Made by a program: the position numbers and the translations under genes | Notes under the pieces: model-generated | What the model saw: the letters and a program-made list of their open reading frames with translations, nothing else | Database searches by the model: none | What the model was told of the DNA's origin: nothing | In this document: one piece after another, positions 12,511 through 22,807 of the stretch | Position numbering within the stretch: the stretch's first letter is position 1 | Layout: the number at the start of each line of letters is the position of its first letter | DNA from: Macrophomina tecta | Lineage: Eukaryota > Ascomycota > Dothideomycetes > Botryosphaeriales > Botryosphaeriaceae | Direction of reading: 5' to 3' | DNA: 64,000 bases | Assembly: GCA_024180945.1 (NCBI GenBank) | Contig: JAKSGN010000043.1 | Span: 2,046,001-2,110,000 of the forward strand

Positions 12511-12982
12511 CGCAGGTCTTGCACTTGAGTATTTTTGATTCCGAGCGTAGAAAATGGCATGCGGCGGGATTATTTACGGTCTTCTTCTCATAGCTCTCAG
12601 AAACCTCGGTAACCGCGGCTGGTGAGCTACTGGGTGTCCAAAGCAGCTAGCTTGAAATGGGGCCCGGAGATATCTGTAGGTACCCATCTTACTGCAAATT
12701 ATGCAACAAACCTGGTTAAAATAGCCCTTTCTTAAACAATAACAGACAGCGAGTGTTGTGATATTCGAGATGAAGGTCCAGTGTTGGTCAGCATTCTCGC
12801 GAAGTCTCCACGGCGCCGCGTACAAGACGCCGTTTAGGACGCGGGAAACCCCGCAATTGCTCTCGGGTAAACCTGGTATGGACATGCCACTTCGTCTTAT
12901 TTGAACATCTCGATGCCTTGGGCTAGGAAAATCCATTGAAAGACTTCATAATACCAGGTTCCGGAATTCTCGAGGCAGAAGG
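12511..12982. promoter_or_regulatory. Divergent upstream region of the decayed ACAD/CoA-transferase pair
   Basis: About 470 bp separate two head-to-head remnants, an arrangement that suggests they once shared control. No specific site could be assigned, and no intact first exon for the acyl-CoA dehydrogenase was found here. Confidence 0.4.
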
Positions 12983-14460
12983 ATGTTACGAAGTTCGGCA
13001 CCTCGGAGGCTCAAGCTCCTCACACAGGAGTTGCGGCCCCCATTTCATGGCTCCGTGAGACCTCCCTCAACCACTGTGGACCAGGTGAACAAGGCTGGTG
13101 CCCTGAGTGGGCTGAAGGTCTTGAATCTGTCGCGTGTACTGGCTGTGACTTTTTCCATTTCAGAATGTCGGCAGGGCTGCTAATTTGGCAAGGCGCCTTT
13201 TTGCACGCAGATATTAGCCGACTATGGCGCTGATGTGATCAAAGTTGAGCAGAGGACCACTGGAGTCAGTCCTCCTGATTGTTTGATGAAATAAAGCTAA
13301 GCCTCCGCTTGGGCAGGATGACACCAGACAATGGACCGTTGGTGGTGAAGCCGGAAAGTGGAAGACTGAAGGGCCAATGTCTTCCTACTTCAATTCAGTG
13401 AATCGCAACAAGCGCTCTATCACTTTGGACCTTAAAAAAGCAGGGGGTCGGGAAATTCTCCTGGAGCTGGCGAAGACATCGGACGTTTTGTGTTTAGAAA
13501 CGACCAAAGCTGTACGGCGCATACTGACACCTATGGATGCGTCAGGATCGAGAACTTCGTGCCCGGAAAGGCCGACGAGCTTGGAATTGGCTACAACACA
13601 GTGTCGAAGACGAACCCTGCTATAATATACACATCTGTATATGGTAAGAGCCAAACAAAACTGTCAACGTAAGCAAACTGATAACAATTCAGGCTATGGT
13701 CCCTCCGGGCCATATCAAAGGCGCACGGGTTACGATGCAATAGCTGCTGCAGTAGCTGGGCTCATGCACATTACGGGCCAATCAGACTCGCCGCCAGTAC
13801 GACCGGGATTGGGAATGGTTGATACGTGTACCGGCCTTTATCTCCATGGTGCGATTCTGGCCGCTTTACAAGCTCGCAACCAAACCGGCAAAGGCGAAAA
13901 GCTCGACGCCTCTCTGTTCGAGACGCAAATTTCGCTTCTTATTAACATCGGAGCAGACTGGTTGAACTTGGGCCTTGAAGGTAAGCGCAACAGCAATGTG
14001 CATCCAAGTATTGCGCCATGCAACACCTTCCAAACCAAAGATGGTTACGTTGCGGTCGGTGCAAATAATGACAGGTAATTCAAAGCCCTTGCCGAGAGGC
14101 TAGGAAGACCTGATCTGTTTGAAGATCGTAGATTCTAGACTAATGCGAAGCGAGTGGAGCATCGCAAGGCCATCGATGAAATTGTGGAGAGGGTACTCAA
14201 GAATAAGACGCTTGACGAATGGACGAAGGTATTTGAAGGGAGGGGGCTTGCCCACGGCCCCGTAAATACTATTGAGAGAGCATTCGATCATCCGCAAATT
14301 CAAGCCCGGAACATGGTCGAATCTGTACCTTGCGAAGAGGTATCGGCCGGGGAGGTGAGAGTGATCGGGATCCCGGTCAAGTTCGGCGACACGCCTGGAA
14401 GAATCCGCAAAGGGCACCATATTTGGGGGAGCATACTAACGAAATCCTGGTAGAAATTAG
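12983..14460 (+). pseudogene. Class III (CaiB/BaiF) acyl-CoA transferase with two in-frame stops and a frameshift
   Basis: Exons 12983-13144, 13193-13264, 13317-13489, 13546-13643 and 13693 onward splice cleanly into a mitochondrial-type presequence followed by family III CoA-transferase blocks: GLKVLNLSRVLA, APFCTQILADYGADVIKVEQ, DDTRQW, SYFNSVNRNKRSITLDLKK, IENFVPGKADELGIGY, GYGPSGPYQRRTGYDAIAAA and PGLGMVDTCTG, which holds the catalytic Asp. After VAVGANNDR the frame meets TAA (14076-14078), continues as FKALAERLGRPDLFEDRRF, meets TAG (14136-14138), then resumes TNAKRVEHRK through to TPGRIRK. Near 14411-14417 one base is missing, and the conserved end PYLGEHTNEILVEI continues in the next frame. 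An intron removing both stops would break phase and delete conserved residues. Relatives move CoA between dicarboxylates or branched acids. It lies head-to-head with the decayed acyl-CoA dehydrogenase. Confidence 0.85.
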
Positions 14461-14848
14461 GTATCCTAGGGTGAAAATAGCGGCACTGAGAAAGGAGGCG
14501 ATTGTGTAGAGTGGGATGAAAGGAGCCAATTCAAATTCAATAGTGCGGAAGTACTTGTTGGACTTCTCGTAGATAGACAAGCTAGGACAAGAGGCATTCA
14601 TCCAGCAGGTAATCAGCAGGACAGCGGCTGTAAAGAGTCAGCGAGGCGATGGAGTCGACGGTGCTTGGAAATTGTCGCAATGTGTTTGGGCCTCATGTGC
14701 CGCAGCGTCACGGCACAGAGGAAGCGCGGATTCAGCCGACTTTTTGCCGGCTCGGGATCATTCGACATTCTCTCACGACGACAACGAGCTTCCGCACACC
14801 CACAAGCCTACCCCATCCTCTCCACTCCGCGCCAATTGCTGCGTCACC
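14461..14848. promoter_or_regulatory. Upstream region of COX4
   Basis: About 390 bp lie between the CoA-transferase remnant and the COX4 ATG. An in-frame ATG exists far upstream (14672) but would put a non-presequence peptide in front of the clear mitochondrial signal, so it was not chosen. A CT-rich segment precedes the start. Confidence 0.45.
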
Positions 14849-15763
14849 ATGTTCCTCCAGCGCTCCGCCTTTGCCGTTGCCCGGCGCGCCGTCATCCGCC
14901 CCGCCGTCGCCCGCTCCTTCACCTCTTCGATCGTCCGCCGTAAGCTCCCTGCTACCAAGGTCGCTGGACCGCCCGCTAGGCCGCAATTGCTGATAATCTC
15001 CATCCAGGTGATGCTACCCAGGGCGACAAGAGGATGAAGAAGTTCGAGGGTTGGTCGCTCCGTGCGCAATGTCATGTCGCAGCGCGCCCAGGCTAATTCG
15101 CGCTCCACGCCGCACACAGAGATCGAGACCGAGGCCGACCTTCTTCCCCCGGGTGCCGCTCCCGGTACCGTCCCCACCGATATCGAGCAGGCCACCGGTC
15201 TCGAGCGTCTGGAGATTCTCGGCAAGATCCAGGGTGTTGACGTTTTCGACATGAAGCCTTTGGACTCTTCCCGCAAGGGTACGACCACGACCCCGCCAAA
15301 CATTGAGGATGTCGTCACATCACCTGGCATCGCAATTGGACCAATGGCCGGCTGACGATGCTGGCTGCAGGTACTCTCGACAACCCGATCATCGTCAGGT
15401 CTTTCGGCGATGAGCAGTACGCCGGTTGCACTGGTGTTCCCGCTGACTCCCACGTCGTCAAGTGGCTTACCGTATGCGGATCCAATATTGCCTACAGGAG
15501 AAGTGACAGGACTAATACATACCAGATGTCCCGTGACCGCCCGATTGAGCGCTGTCCCGAGTGCGGCAACGTCCTGAAGATGGAATATGTTGGCCCGGCT
15601 GACGACGGTCATCACCACGACCACCACCGTACGTCCCCCAGAATACTTGTTAATGACCTGGAGATACTTACGTCAATCAGACGGCGCCGACCACGACGGT
15701 GCCCACAACTACGAGGGCGAGCCCAAGACCTTGGCCGACTTCGTGCGCCCCGAGTACCGGTAA
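14849..15763 (+). CDS. COX4: Cytochrome c oxidase subunit IV (fungal Cox4, mammalian COX5B family)
   Basis: Six exons (14849-14939, 15008-15049, 15120-15278, 15371-15471, 15526-15628, 15681-15763) give 192 residues. The N-terminus MFLQRSAFAVARRAVIRP...SIVRR is a textbook mitochondrial presequence. The mature part carries PGAAPGTVPTDIEQATGLERLEILG, then the zinc-site region YAGCTGVPADSH and RCPECG, giving a Cys/His/Cys/Cys set. The C-terminus FVRPEYR is the usual ending, preceded by a His/Asp-rich insert common in filamentous fungi. The subunit is nuclear-encoded, sits on the matrix side of complex IV and binds one zinc. Phase is preserved at all five introns. It converges on CGI121. Confidence 0.95.
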
Positions 15764-16243
15764 ATAGCGAACTATTACCGATCACAATCTACTCAATTGT
15801 ACATTCACGGATGGTGTTGGGGTGGTTGTGAAGAGCAGCTTTATTCTGCCGAGGACAGGGTTCAGGAGTAGAATGTAGTAGTAAAGCATTTTCTTCCAGC
15901 AAGAAGACACGTGCGTTGTCGCCAGCCTACTTTCTCCCATTTCAGGATTTACAAGAGGTCTCGCTGCCACAAGGGCCACGCATTGACTTCTCGCGGGAAG
16001 TCGGAGCATTTATCCGGATATGAATGTCCAGAGGAGCGAGTTCCATTCATATCCAGACCATTATTTCAACTATCATGCACGTTTTGGGCAACCTTGTCGG
16101 TAGTCTATCCCAGCATATCCTTCATTACATCATTTTACGCGCAATTACCGACACGCCTATCAAGTCGGTGTCGAATGGTCGTACTCGTGCCCCGCGCCAG
16201 GTGTATCCCGCATAACGAAACCCAATTTTACCAATATTCTATT
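15764..16243. other. Convergent 3' region of COX4 and CGI121
   Basis: A 480-bp spacer between two convergent genes, probably overlapping 3' UTRs. It holds a perfect 11-bp inverted repeat, listed separately. No coding sequence was seen. Confidence 0.5.
16016..16054. repeat. Perfect 11-bp inverted repeat with 17-nt loop
   Basis: GGATATGAATG at 16016-16026 is matched by its exact reverse complement CATTCATATCC at 16044-16054. It lies between convergent genes and could form a hairpin in either 3' UTR. The stem is AT-rich and no U-run follows, so a function is unproven. Confidence 0.6.
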
Positions 16244-17131
16244 TTAAGATCCCTTAAGAGCCATGATCCCCAAGATGCAAGCTTCCATCTCCATCTTGTC
16301 GTCCCTTGGCGCTGCTTCTTCGGAAGTAGTCCCACTTAGGTGGGTGACTCCGTTGGTTTGCCTCTTGTTCTTGGGTGGGTTCTTGCCCTTCTGACTGGGC
16401 AGAGCTGCATCAAACTTGTAGATCTTGCGGATGCGAGCCAAATCAGTGAATTGAGCCAGGTTCTCGTCAGTGAAGGCAATTGCCGTCCCCTCTACAGATT
16501 CAGACAGGTGGGATTCGACTTGCTCAGCGGAGGTGGGAGCAGTTTCGGTGGAGACCTTAACCGCGAGCAGGGAGGTAGTCGTATCCTGGACGCCGAATCG
16601 GCGGAAAGAGTCCGCGATCTGTGGTACCGGAATATATTTGTTAAATTCGGGACTGGTTACATGGACGACACATCGATAGCATAGGGGGCTGTGCATGCTA
16701 TAATATCGGACTGACTAAGGCTTACATTGTTGTTCGGGCTCAGCGAGAAGACGATCTCGGAGTGCAGGTTACGGCTCTTCAGGCGGGCATTGAGGTGGTC
16801 GTTGAGCGCCCTGAAGACAGCAGCCAAGACATGGGTGGTTGAGAGTAGCTGGGAGTGCGCACAGGTGTGTCAGCGACACGTGATGGGCATGGGCACGGAC
16901 GAAACAAAAAAAAAGACGGTGCGGACGGGGATGGTTTTTTTTTTGGCGGGTGCGGAGGGGGGCGAGGTGACGGCATACCGCAGTGGCGTCGAGGAAGGCG
17001 TATTCAAAGGCTTGGTTGCCGTCAAGCAGCTGGCGACGCAGGAAGGCAGCATTCTTGACGTCCCTGAACAGGGCGAGGTGCACCGGGGCGTGGGACAGGT
17101 GTGGCAGCACGATGGTCTGGACGGCGGGCAT
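16244..17131 (-). CDS. CGI121: EKC/KEOPS complex subunit Cgi121
   Basis: Exons 17131-16979, 16848-16726 and 16618-16244 give 216 residues. The order of conserved blocks fits Cgi121/[46 protein letters not shown], a helix with [41 protein letters not shown], then LLAVKV and the late [17 protein letters not shown] makes the t6A37 modification of ANN-decoding tRNAs and affects telomere maintenance; Cgi121 binds the Bud32 kinase and helps hold the tRNA 3' end. A Lys/Asn/Glu-rich insert of about 30 residues lies before the final [13 protein letters not shown] helix. The first intron (16849-16978) holds a pyrimidine run on the coding strand. It diverges from the Zn2Cys6 gene. Confidence 0.9.
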
Positions 17132-17738
17132 GCTGGAGGAGTCGGTGAAGGCAGGCAGACAGGGAGGTGCGGACGTGCGGGGCGGTTTGCCAGGAGACGT
17201 TACGAGCAGCGGGCGGTGGTAGCACGCGCTGGGCAGCTGTCAAAAGCAGCAAAGCAGCGTGGATGGCGCGGCGGCGGCGATCGCTGTTCCCACGGTACCT
17301 GTCGCGCGGCTTATCGAGGCGGCCTGGGGGCGGCATGGCGTCTGGCGACACGACAAGAAGAGCGCCCCTCGCCAGGCACTGGCCAGCACGTCCTCGCCCT
17401 GCCAGCCTCCTCGCTGCCTCTCTCCGACAAGCACAGTCGCAGTTGCTGCACGCTGCCGATCGCTCTCACGTGACGGCCGACGAGAATAGCGCCTTGTCGT
17501 TAAGGAGCATAGACTGACCGAGCGAGAGCCAGGACGCCCTCTTCCCTCCCCGACGCGCACCAGGCGGACCGCAAGCGGGCGCAATCCTCTCCTGTCGCGC
17601 CAGCCCAAGCCCAGGAGGACGCCTGCCGCTGCTTAAAGGCGCAAACTCCCCCAGCCCGGCCGGGCGGCATCTTCCACTCGGATACGGCATCTTCCACCTT
17701 CCACCACTGCGCTGGAACTGCCTGACGCCCGCGCGCAT
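17132..17738. promoter_or_regulatory. Divergent upstream region of CGI121 and the Zn2Cys6 regulator
   Basis: About 610 bp of GC-rich DNA between head-to-head starts. The many short frames on both strands overlap each other and show no family motif. No specific site was assigned. Confidence 0.45.
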
Positions 17739-20708
17739 ATGATGCCTGCGAAGCGGCCGCCGCCCTCGGGCGCAACGCCGGGCAGCACTCCCAAGCACCC
17801 CAAGACCGAGCACCAGTCCGCCGACGACTTCAGCAACAGCGTCAAGAAAAAGCTGTCGGCCTCGACCCGCACCGGCCAGGCATGCGACCGCTGCAAGGTG
17901 CGTGCAACACCCCCGAGCGTTGCACAGCGCGAGCGTTAACTCTCAACCACACCACAGGTTCGCAAGATCCGCTGCGACGGCCGCCCCGGCGGCTGCTCGC
18001 CCTGCGTACAGAACAACACCGAGTGCAAGACCACCGACCGCATCACCGGCCGCGCCACCACCCGCGGCCACACCGAGGCCCTTGAGTACGAGAACAACCA
18101 GCTCAAGGGCGCCCTGTACGCCCTGCAGCAGCAACTCAAGGAGATTGGTGTTGAGCCGCGCGTGCCCGCCAACACCCAACCACCTCCCAGCTTCACCCCG
18201 AGTCCTGCCCCTACTCAGCCGCCGCCCGCCTGGCAGAATGGCGCGCTCCCTCACGAGAGCCAGACGTGGGGTGCGACACCGCCCGCACCCTCCCGCCCCC
18301 CCCTGTCCGTTTCCAACTACCCCCATGTACCAGACACGAGCGGCGCACCACGCGATGCTGAAGGCATCTCGTTCCGCGGCCCCAACCTGCCCACCTTCCG
18401 CACCGGCCTCCATGGTGACAATTACCTTGGCGTGTCTTCTGCAAACTCGGTCCTCAGTCCGATCAAGGGAACATCCCTGTCTTTCTATGGCATGGAGATT
18501 GACCTGAACGACTTTGTTCCCGACGATGTCGAGGATTCGACCAACCCTGTCTCTTACCAGCATTTTCTTGCGGTTGCGTTCAATGCCCCAGACTCCCCGA
18601 GGCCGAAAAAAGAGGAGCTCCCGGCGAGTTATAGCGAGTGCGCCACATACGCCACTTGGTACTTTCGCGGGTTGCATCCGTACGCCCCAGTCTTGTACAA
18701 GCCGCAATTCTTCGATCTGGTAGGATTCACCATGCTCCTTTGGTTACTGTGTGCTTACATTTGGTTAGTTATCACGCATATACAGCGACCCCAACTACCA
18801 GCCGACTCCCGCCGAAGAAGTACAAGTGCAAATGGTCCTCGCCTTTATCAAGTATCAGTTTTCGGCTCGTAACGGGAATGCCGAGTCCCTGAAGCAAGCA
18901 CATGCCCACTACCGCTATGCTCTGAGCTTCTTCTATACCCTGGTCAACAGCCACACCATTGCCGATGTCCAGGCTTTGACAATGATCTGTCTCCATCTTC
19001 GGAACTTCCCTAAGCCTGGCGCTGCTTGGTTAATGTCGTCCATAACATTCATGATATCCGTCGAGCTCGGTCTGCACCGATCCGCCAAGGCCTGGACAGA
19101 TCTTGGGCCGAAGCGGGATCCTATTGAAATCGAAACGCGAAAGCGTGTCTTCTGGGTACTTCACGGCGTGTATGTCGCTCTTTGTGGAAGGCTTGGGCGT
19201 CCCATGCCACTCCGGATGGAAGATATCGATGTTGAATTCCCCGAGGCGATTCACGACTATCTTCCGTCGGAAACAAACTTGACCGAATTTCGCAAGTGCT
19301 CTTTCCATGTCGGTCTCCAGGTGGTCCGCATCACCACCATCCATTCTGAGATGTACAGCACCATCCATGCGGTGAGACAGAATTCGGAATATTACACGCA
19401 ACATCTTCGAAGATTAGAGGATGAGCACCGCAAATGGAGAGAACAAATCCCCGTCGAGCTTCGCGAAGGCTCTCGATCCGATTCCGAGAACTATATCTTT
19501 TCTCTTTACGTTCAATTCTGGGACCATGAGCTGACCCTTATGCTTCACCACCCGGCCATGTGTCGTTCGCGGGATCCGGAACTCATCAACTCGAACATGT
19601 CGATCTGTCTTGCGGGGACGTCGAAGATGGTTCGTTGCCTTGATGAAATAAGGAAGTACAAGTGTTTAGACGCCACTTGGGTCAACTGCACAGCATGTCT
19701 GGCAGCTATGCTGACGACGCTCTTTGTCTACTCTCATCGCAAGGACGAAATAACACAGTCGGATATGGTCAAATTGAAGGGCGAGATGGACATGTGGTGC
19801 ATGATCATGGACGAATGCGGCACGATTCTTGGTGAGTCTCTGTGAGCTCCTGCACTTTTTCCCCGGCTAATTGTGAAACAGGATCAGGAAAGAGGCTCGA
19901 GAAAGCCTGCAGATCCATAATCGACCACACTCTGTCGAACATCAGCCATCACCTGGCCAAAAAGACGGCAACGGCAGCCTCGGCTGTAGCGAGCGTTCTG
20001 AAAACAGAACCAGATACTTCGCCTCGCCAGGAACCCACTCAATCGACCTCATACGCGAACTCCAACGCATACACATCGACATACAGTCACACGGTGAACG
20101 GGCATGCAAACGTTCATAAGCCGTCAACCGGCGGGTACATTCCCGCCGATGATGTGTCGGTGGCTCAAACCTCGAACGCATACCCTACAGTCCCTACACA
20201 ATACTCTTATCCAGACCGGGGTCAAACGGGAATGCCTACTTATCAGAATGGCACGACTGGATACGACCAGGCCCAGTATAGCGTTCCGGTTTCCGACATG
20301 AATGCCGCACATGTGGCAGCGGCAGCTTCAGCGGCAGCAACGCAAGATTCCAGCGCAGCTTTCACTTATCCTCCGAGCAATCACAACTCCTACGGCCAAA
20401 TTCAAAATCAAAGCGATGCCTGGCGCCAGTGGATGATGTCGAATCTGGGACCGCAGGACTACCACCACGCCTCAACGCTCATGGCCTTGGGACACACGGG
20501 TGGACGCGATAGCACGATCTCAAGCGGGCCGGAAGATACTTCTGGCGTCATGACAGACATGCACAGCGTAGCGGTCAACGGCCTGCACTCACCACATCCT
20601 GGAGTCAGCGCGGCAGCAATGGCACAGACTGCACACTCACAGGCCCAGTTATGGCCACTCATGGTGTTCGACATTGGCCAGCAGACTGGACCAAGTGGCA
20701 CACAGTGA
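17739..20708 (+). CDS. Zn2Cys6 transcription factor with fungal middle-homology region
   Basis: Exons 17739-17897, 17958-18719, 18769-19831 and 19882-20708 give 936 residues. A short basic lead is followed by the binuclear cluster CDRCKVRKIRCDG...CSPCVQNNTEC (about residues 49-77), which the first intron interrupts after the fourth residue. A leucine/glutamine-rich helix (YENNQLKGALYALQQQLKEIG) follows and could dimerise. After a Pro-rich linker comes the fungal-specific transcription factor domain (about 265-560), with the typical ARNGNAESLKQAHAHYRYAL, VQALTMICLHLRNFPKPGAAW and RLGRPMPLRMEDIDVEFPEA. The C-terminal 290 residues are rich in Thr, Ser, Tyr and Gln. The linker TDRITGRATTRGH is distinctive, but I cannot tie it to a named regulator. 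It is a nuclear DNA-binding regulator; its targets are unknown. Confidence 0.9.
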
Positions 20709-22807
20709 CCGAAGAGCCCGCGGTATTCTGTCAGTTTCCTAACATTATGGCTTTTAGCGGGGGGGAGGCTATTTGATTTGCATAAGGCGGGTCGGGGCTA
20801 CGGCTTCCGCATTGTTTACCATATCGGATTCACGGCGCAAAAGTTTTGGAGAGCGAAAGGCCGGTAAGGTTCTGGATTGTGCTTTTTCCGTTGCTATTCC
20901 CACAGCCCTTTTGTACTTCTGTATTCTCTCCTTCTTCGTCCTCTCTTATCTGTCGTGAAAATCTCCGACAGTGTTTTAGTACAGCATTTTTTTATTCGTG
21001 TTGATGCATTTTCGGGTGGCTATATTGCTCTTCTTCATCTTCTTCTTCTCTTCTCTCATTGCTCTTGCAGCAACTTTTCTTATGGAGGTTTGATACCGAT
21101 GTGTACTCATCACTTGCAAGACTGCGGATGTCTCATTATAGACGGGTTTTCGGTGGTGGGATGCCCACATGGACTTTTCTTCCGTCCTTCTTCTCTTCCC
21201 CATTCCTCCATTCATGTTGTTGAAGTAGCTCTCCCGCTGGGTTGAGGCATTTAGCATCGCATTGAAGTACAAAGAAAGCAAAATTCTAAATGGGTCATTG
21301 CTGAACCCAATCTTATCACGGGAACGCTGGATCGTTTTGCCTTTTTTGACACGGAAGATGCCGTGGACGGCGCGATTGGATGGGGGTGAAAAGGCTGGCG
21401 GGCGCTAAAGCTTGACAGACCATTGAAAGTCGCCATTGCGGGAAGGAATGATTGAGTTGGCGTTAGACGCAGTGGGTTTTGCATGTTGTCGCTTTCGCTC
21501 ATTTTTCCACCGTGGAGACGCCGTCATCACAGCGACGGTCCCGCGGACCAGGTTAACGGCTGTCGCTGCTGCTGACGGAGAAGCGCCGGACCCGATCGTC
21601 GGGATTTTCGCTGCATGATGGGGATGGGCAAGAAACCGGGGCGTTCTGGGCCCAAGGAGACGGATCGGAGGGCGCGTGGATAATAATGAGTTCAGGTAGG
21701 GCTTCCCTGCACACCAACAACTCCTTGTCGCGGCCGGCACCACCCCTCGCAGTTTTTCTTCGCTCTTTCACACGCGGCCCGCCGGATCGACACTGCGCCT
21801 CGGGCGAGCAATCTGCCGGAAACGGGGACTGTTCGTCTGCTGCACACATAAACATGACGTCCTGGCAAGCTCTCTGCACGCTGACGCTATTTCTCCGGCT
21901 TCTCATTCGTGGAGATTCTCCTCACTTGCTGCTGCGGAAATCCTTATTCTGATTTCTATGTTCCTGTCTTAGGCGCACGCGTGCGTTTCCCATGCGGGGT
22001 TTTCTGCTGCTCTAACGGCGAATAGCCGACGGTGCATTTGAGAAACGCAGGCATGCAGTAGCGTCATTGCTTTTTTCAGTCGAAAGAGCAGGGAAAGAAA
22101 TAAATTGTCTCGAATCGAGCGGCGCCACTTGGCTCCGGGCGTTTCTCTTGGCTGGCTGGTGGGCCGACCGGCCGCTCCACCGAGCGAAGCGAGCGGTTGC
22201 GGCTGAATGCGAGAGGGAGAGAGGGGGTGACGGCTCGGTGAGTTTGTCGGAAAGGAAAGGACTGGGGGGAGGGAATAAGGGAAGCGGGAAACTCGCCGGG
22301 GGAGGATGGGCCGCGTTTCATCCGCGAGTCTGTTTGCTTCCGAGTGTTGAATGGCCTCATCTCATAGTGACGGCCAGACTGGCATCGAGCAAAAGACCCT
22401 CCAGTCCTCTTCCACCACCCGCACTTCCTCCCGCGCCAATCCGCCCAGCCGCCGCGCCGCGCCGCGCCTCGCCCTCGTCCACTCTCCACAAACGAAAGCG
22501 AGGCGAGGCGATGATCTCCCGGCGGGCGTGAGGGGAAACGAGCGAACACGACGGCCGGATGCAATTTATCATGTACATGACAGCAGCGGCTCCATTTAAC
22601 AAGGGACGGGCCTTCGTGGGCGCCTCCTTCCTTCGCTCAATGAGGCAGCTACCTTGGACTGCTCGCGACAGTTATACACGTATATAGGGTGGGCATCTTC
22701 CGCAAAGGATCAGCGTGCGAAACGACGTCGCCAACAGGCCCTGTCGCTGCTTCTTTTCGCTTTCATCGTGTGATACGCTTTGCGCGGGCGGGCGATCTTC
22801 GTCGGCC
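20709..22807. other. Intergenic, about 2.1 kb
   Basis: The first part is likely the 3' UTR of the regulator, with T-rich stretches at 20,920-21,060. The rest is upstream of the fucosidase gene. Open frames here are short and overlap on both strands in GC-rich DNA (22,070-22,600). I see no family motif. A non-coding RNA cannot be excluded. Confidence 0.45.
22681..22687 (+). promoter_or_regulatory. TATA-like element upstream of the GH95 gene
   Basis: TATATAG lies about 120 bp before the chosen ATG at 22808, a plausible spacing for a regulated secreted-enzyme gene. It is suggested by position and sequence only. Confidence 0.3.

Noticed and set aside
14074..14138. An intron from GTAATT to TTCTAG in the CoA-transferase that would remove both stops
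   Set aside because: Joining these ends shifts the downstream frame and removes the conserved FKALAERLGRPDLFED block, so the stops are better read as real lesions.
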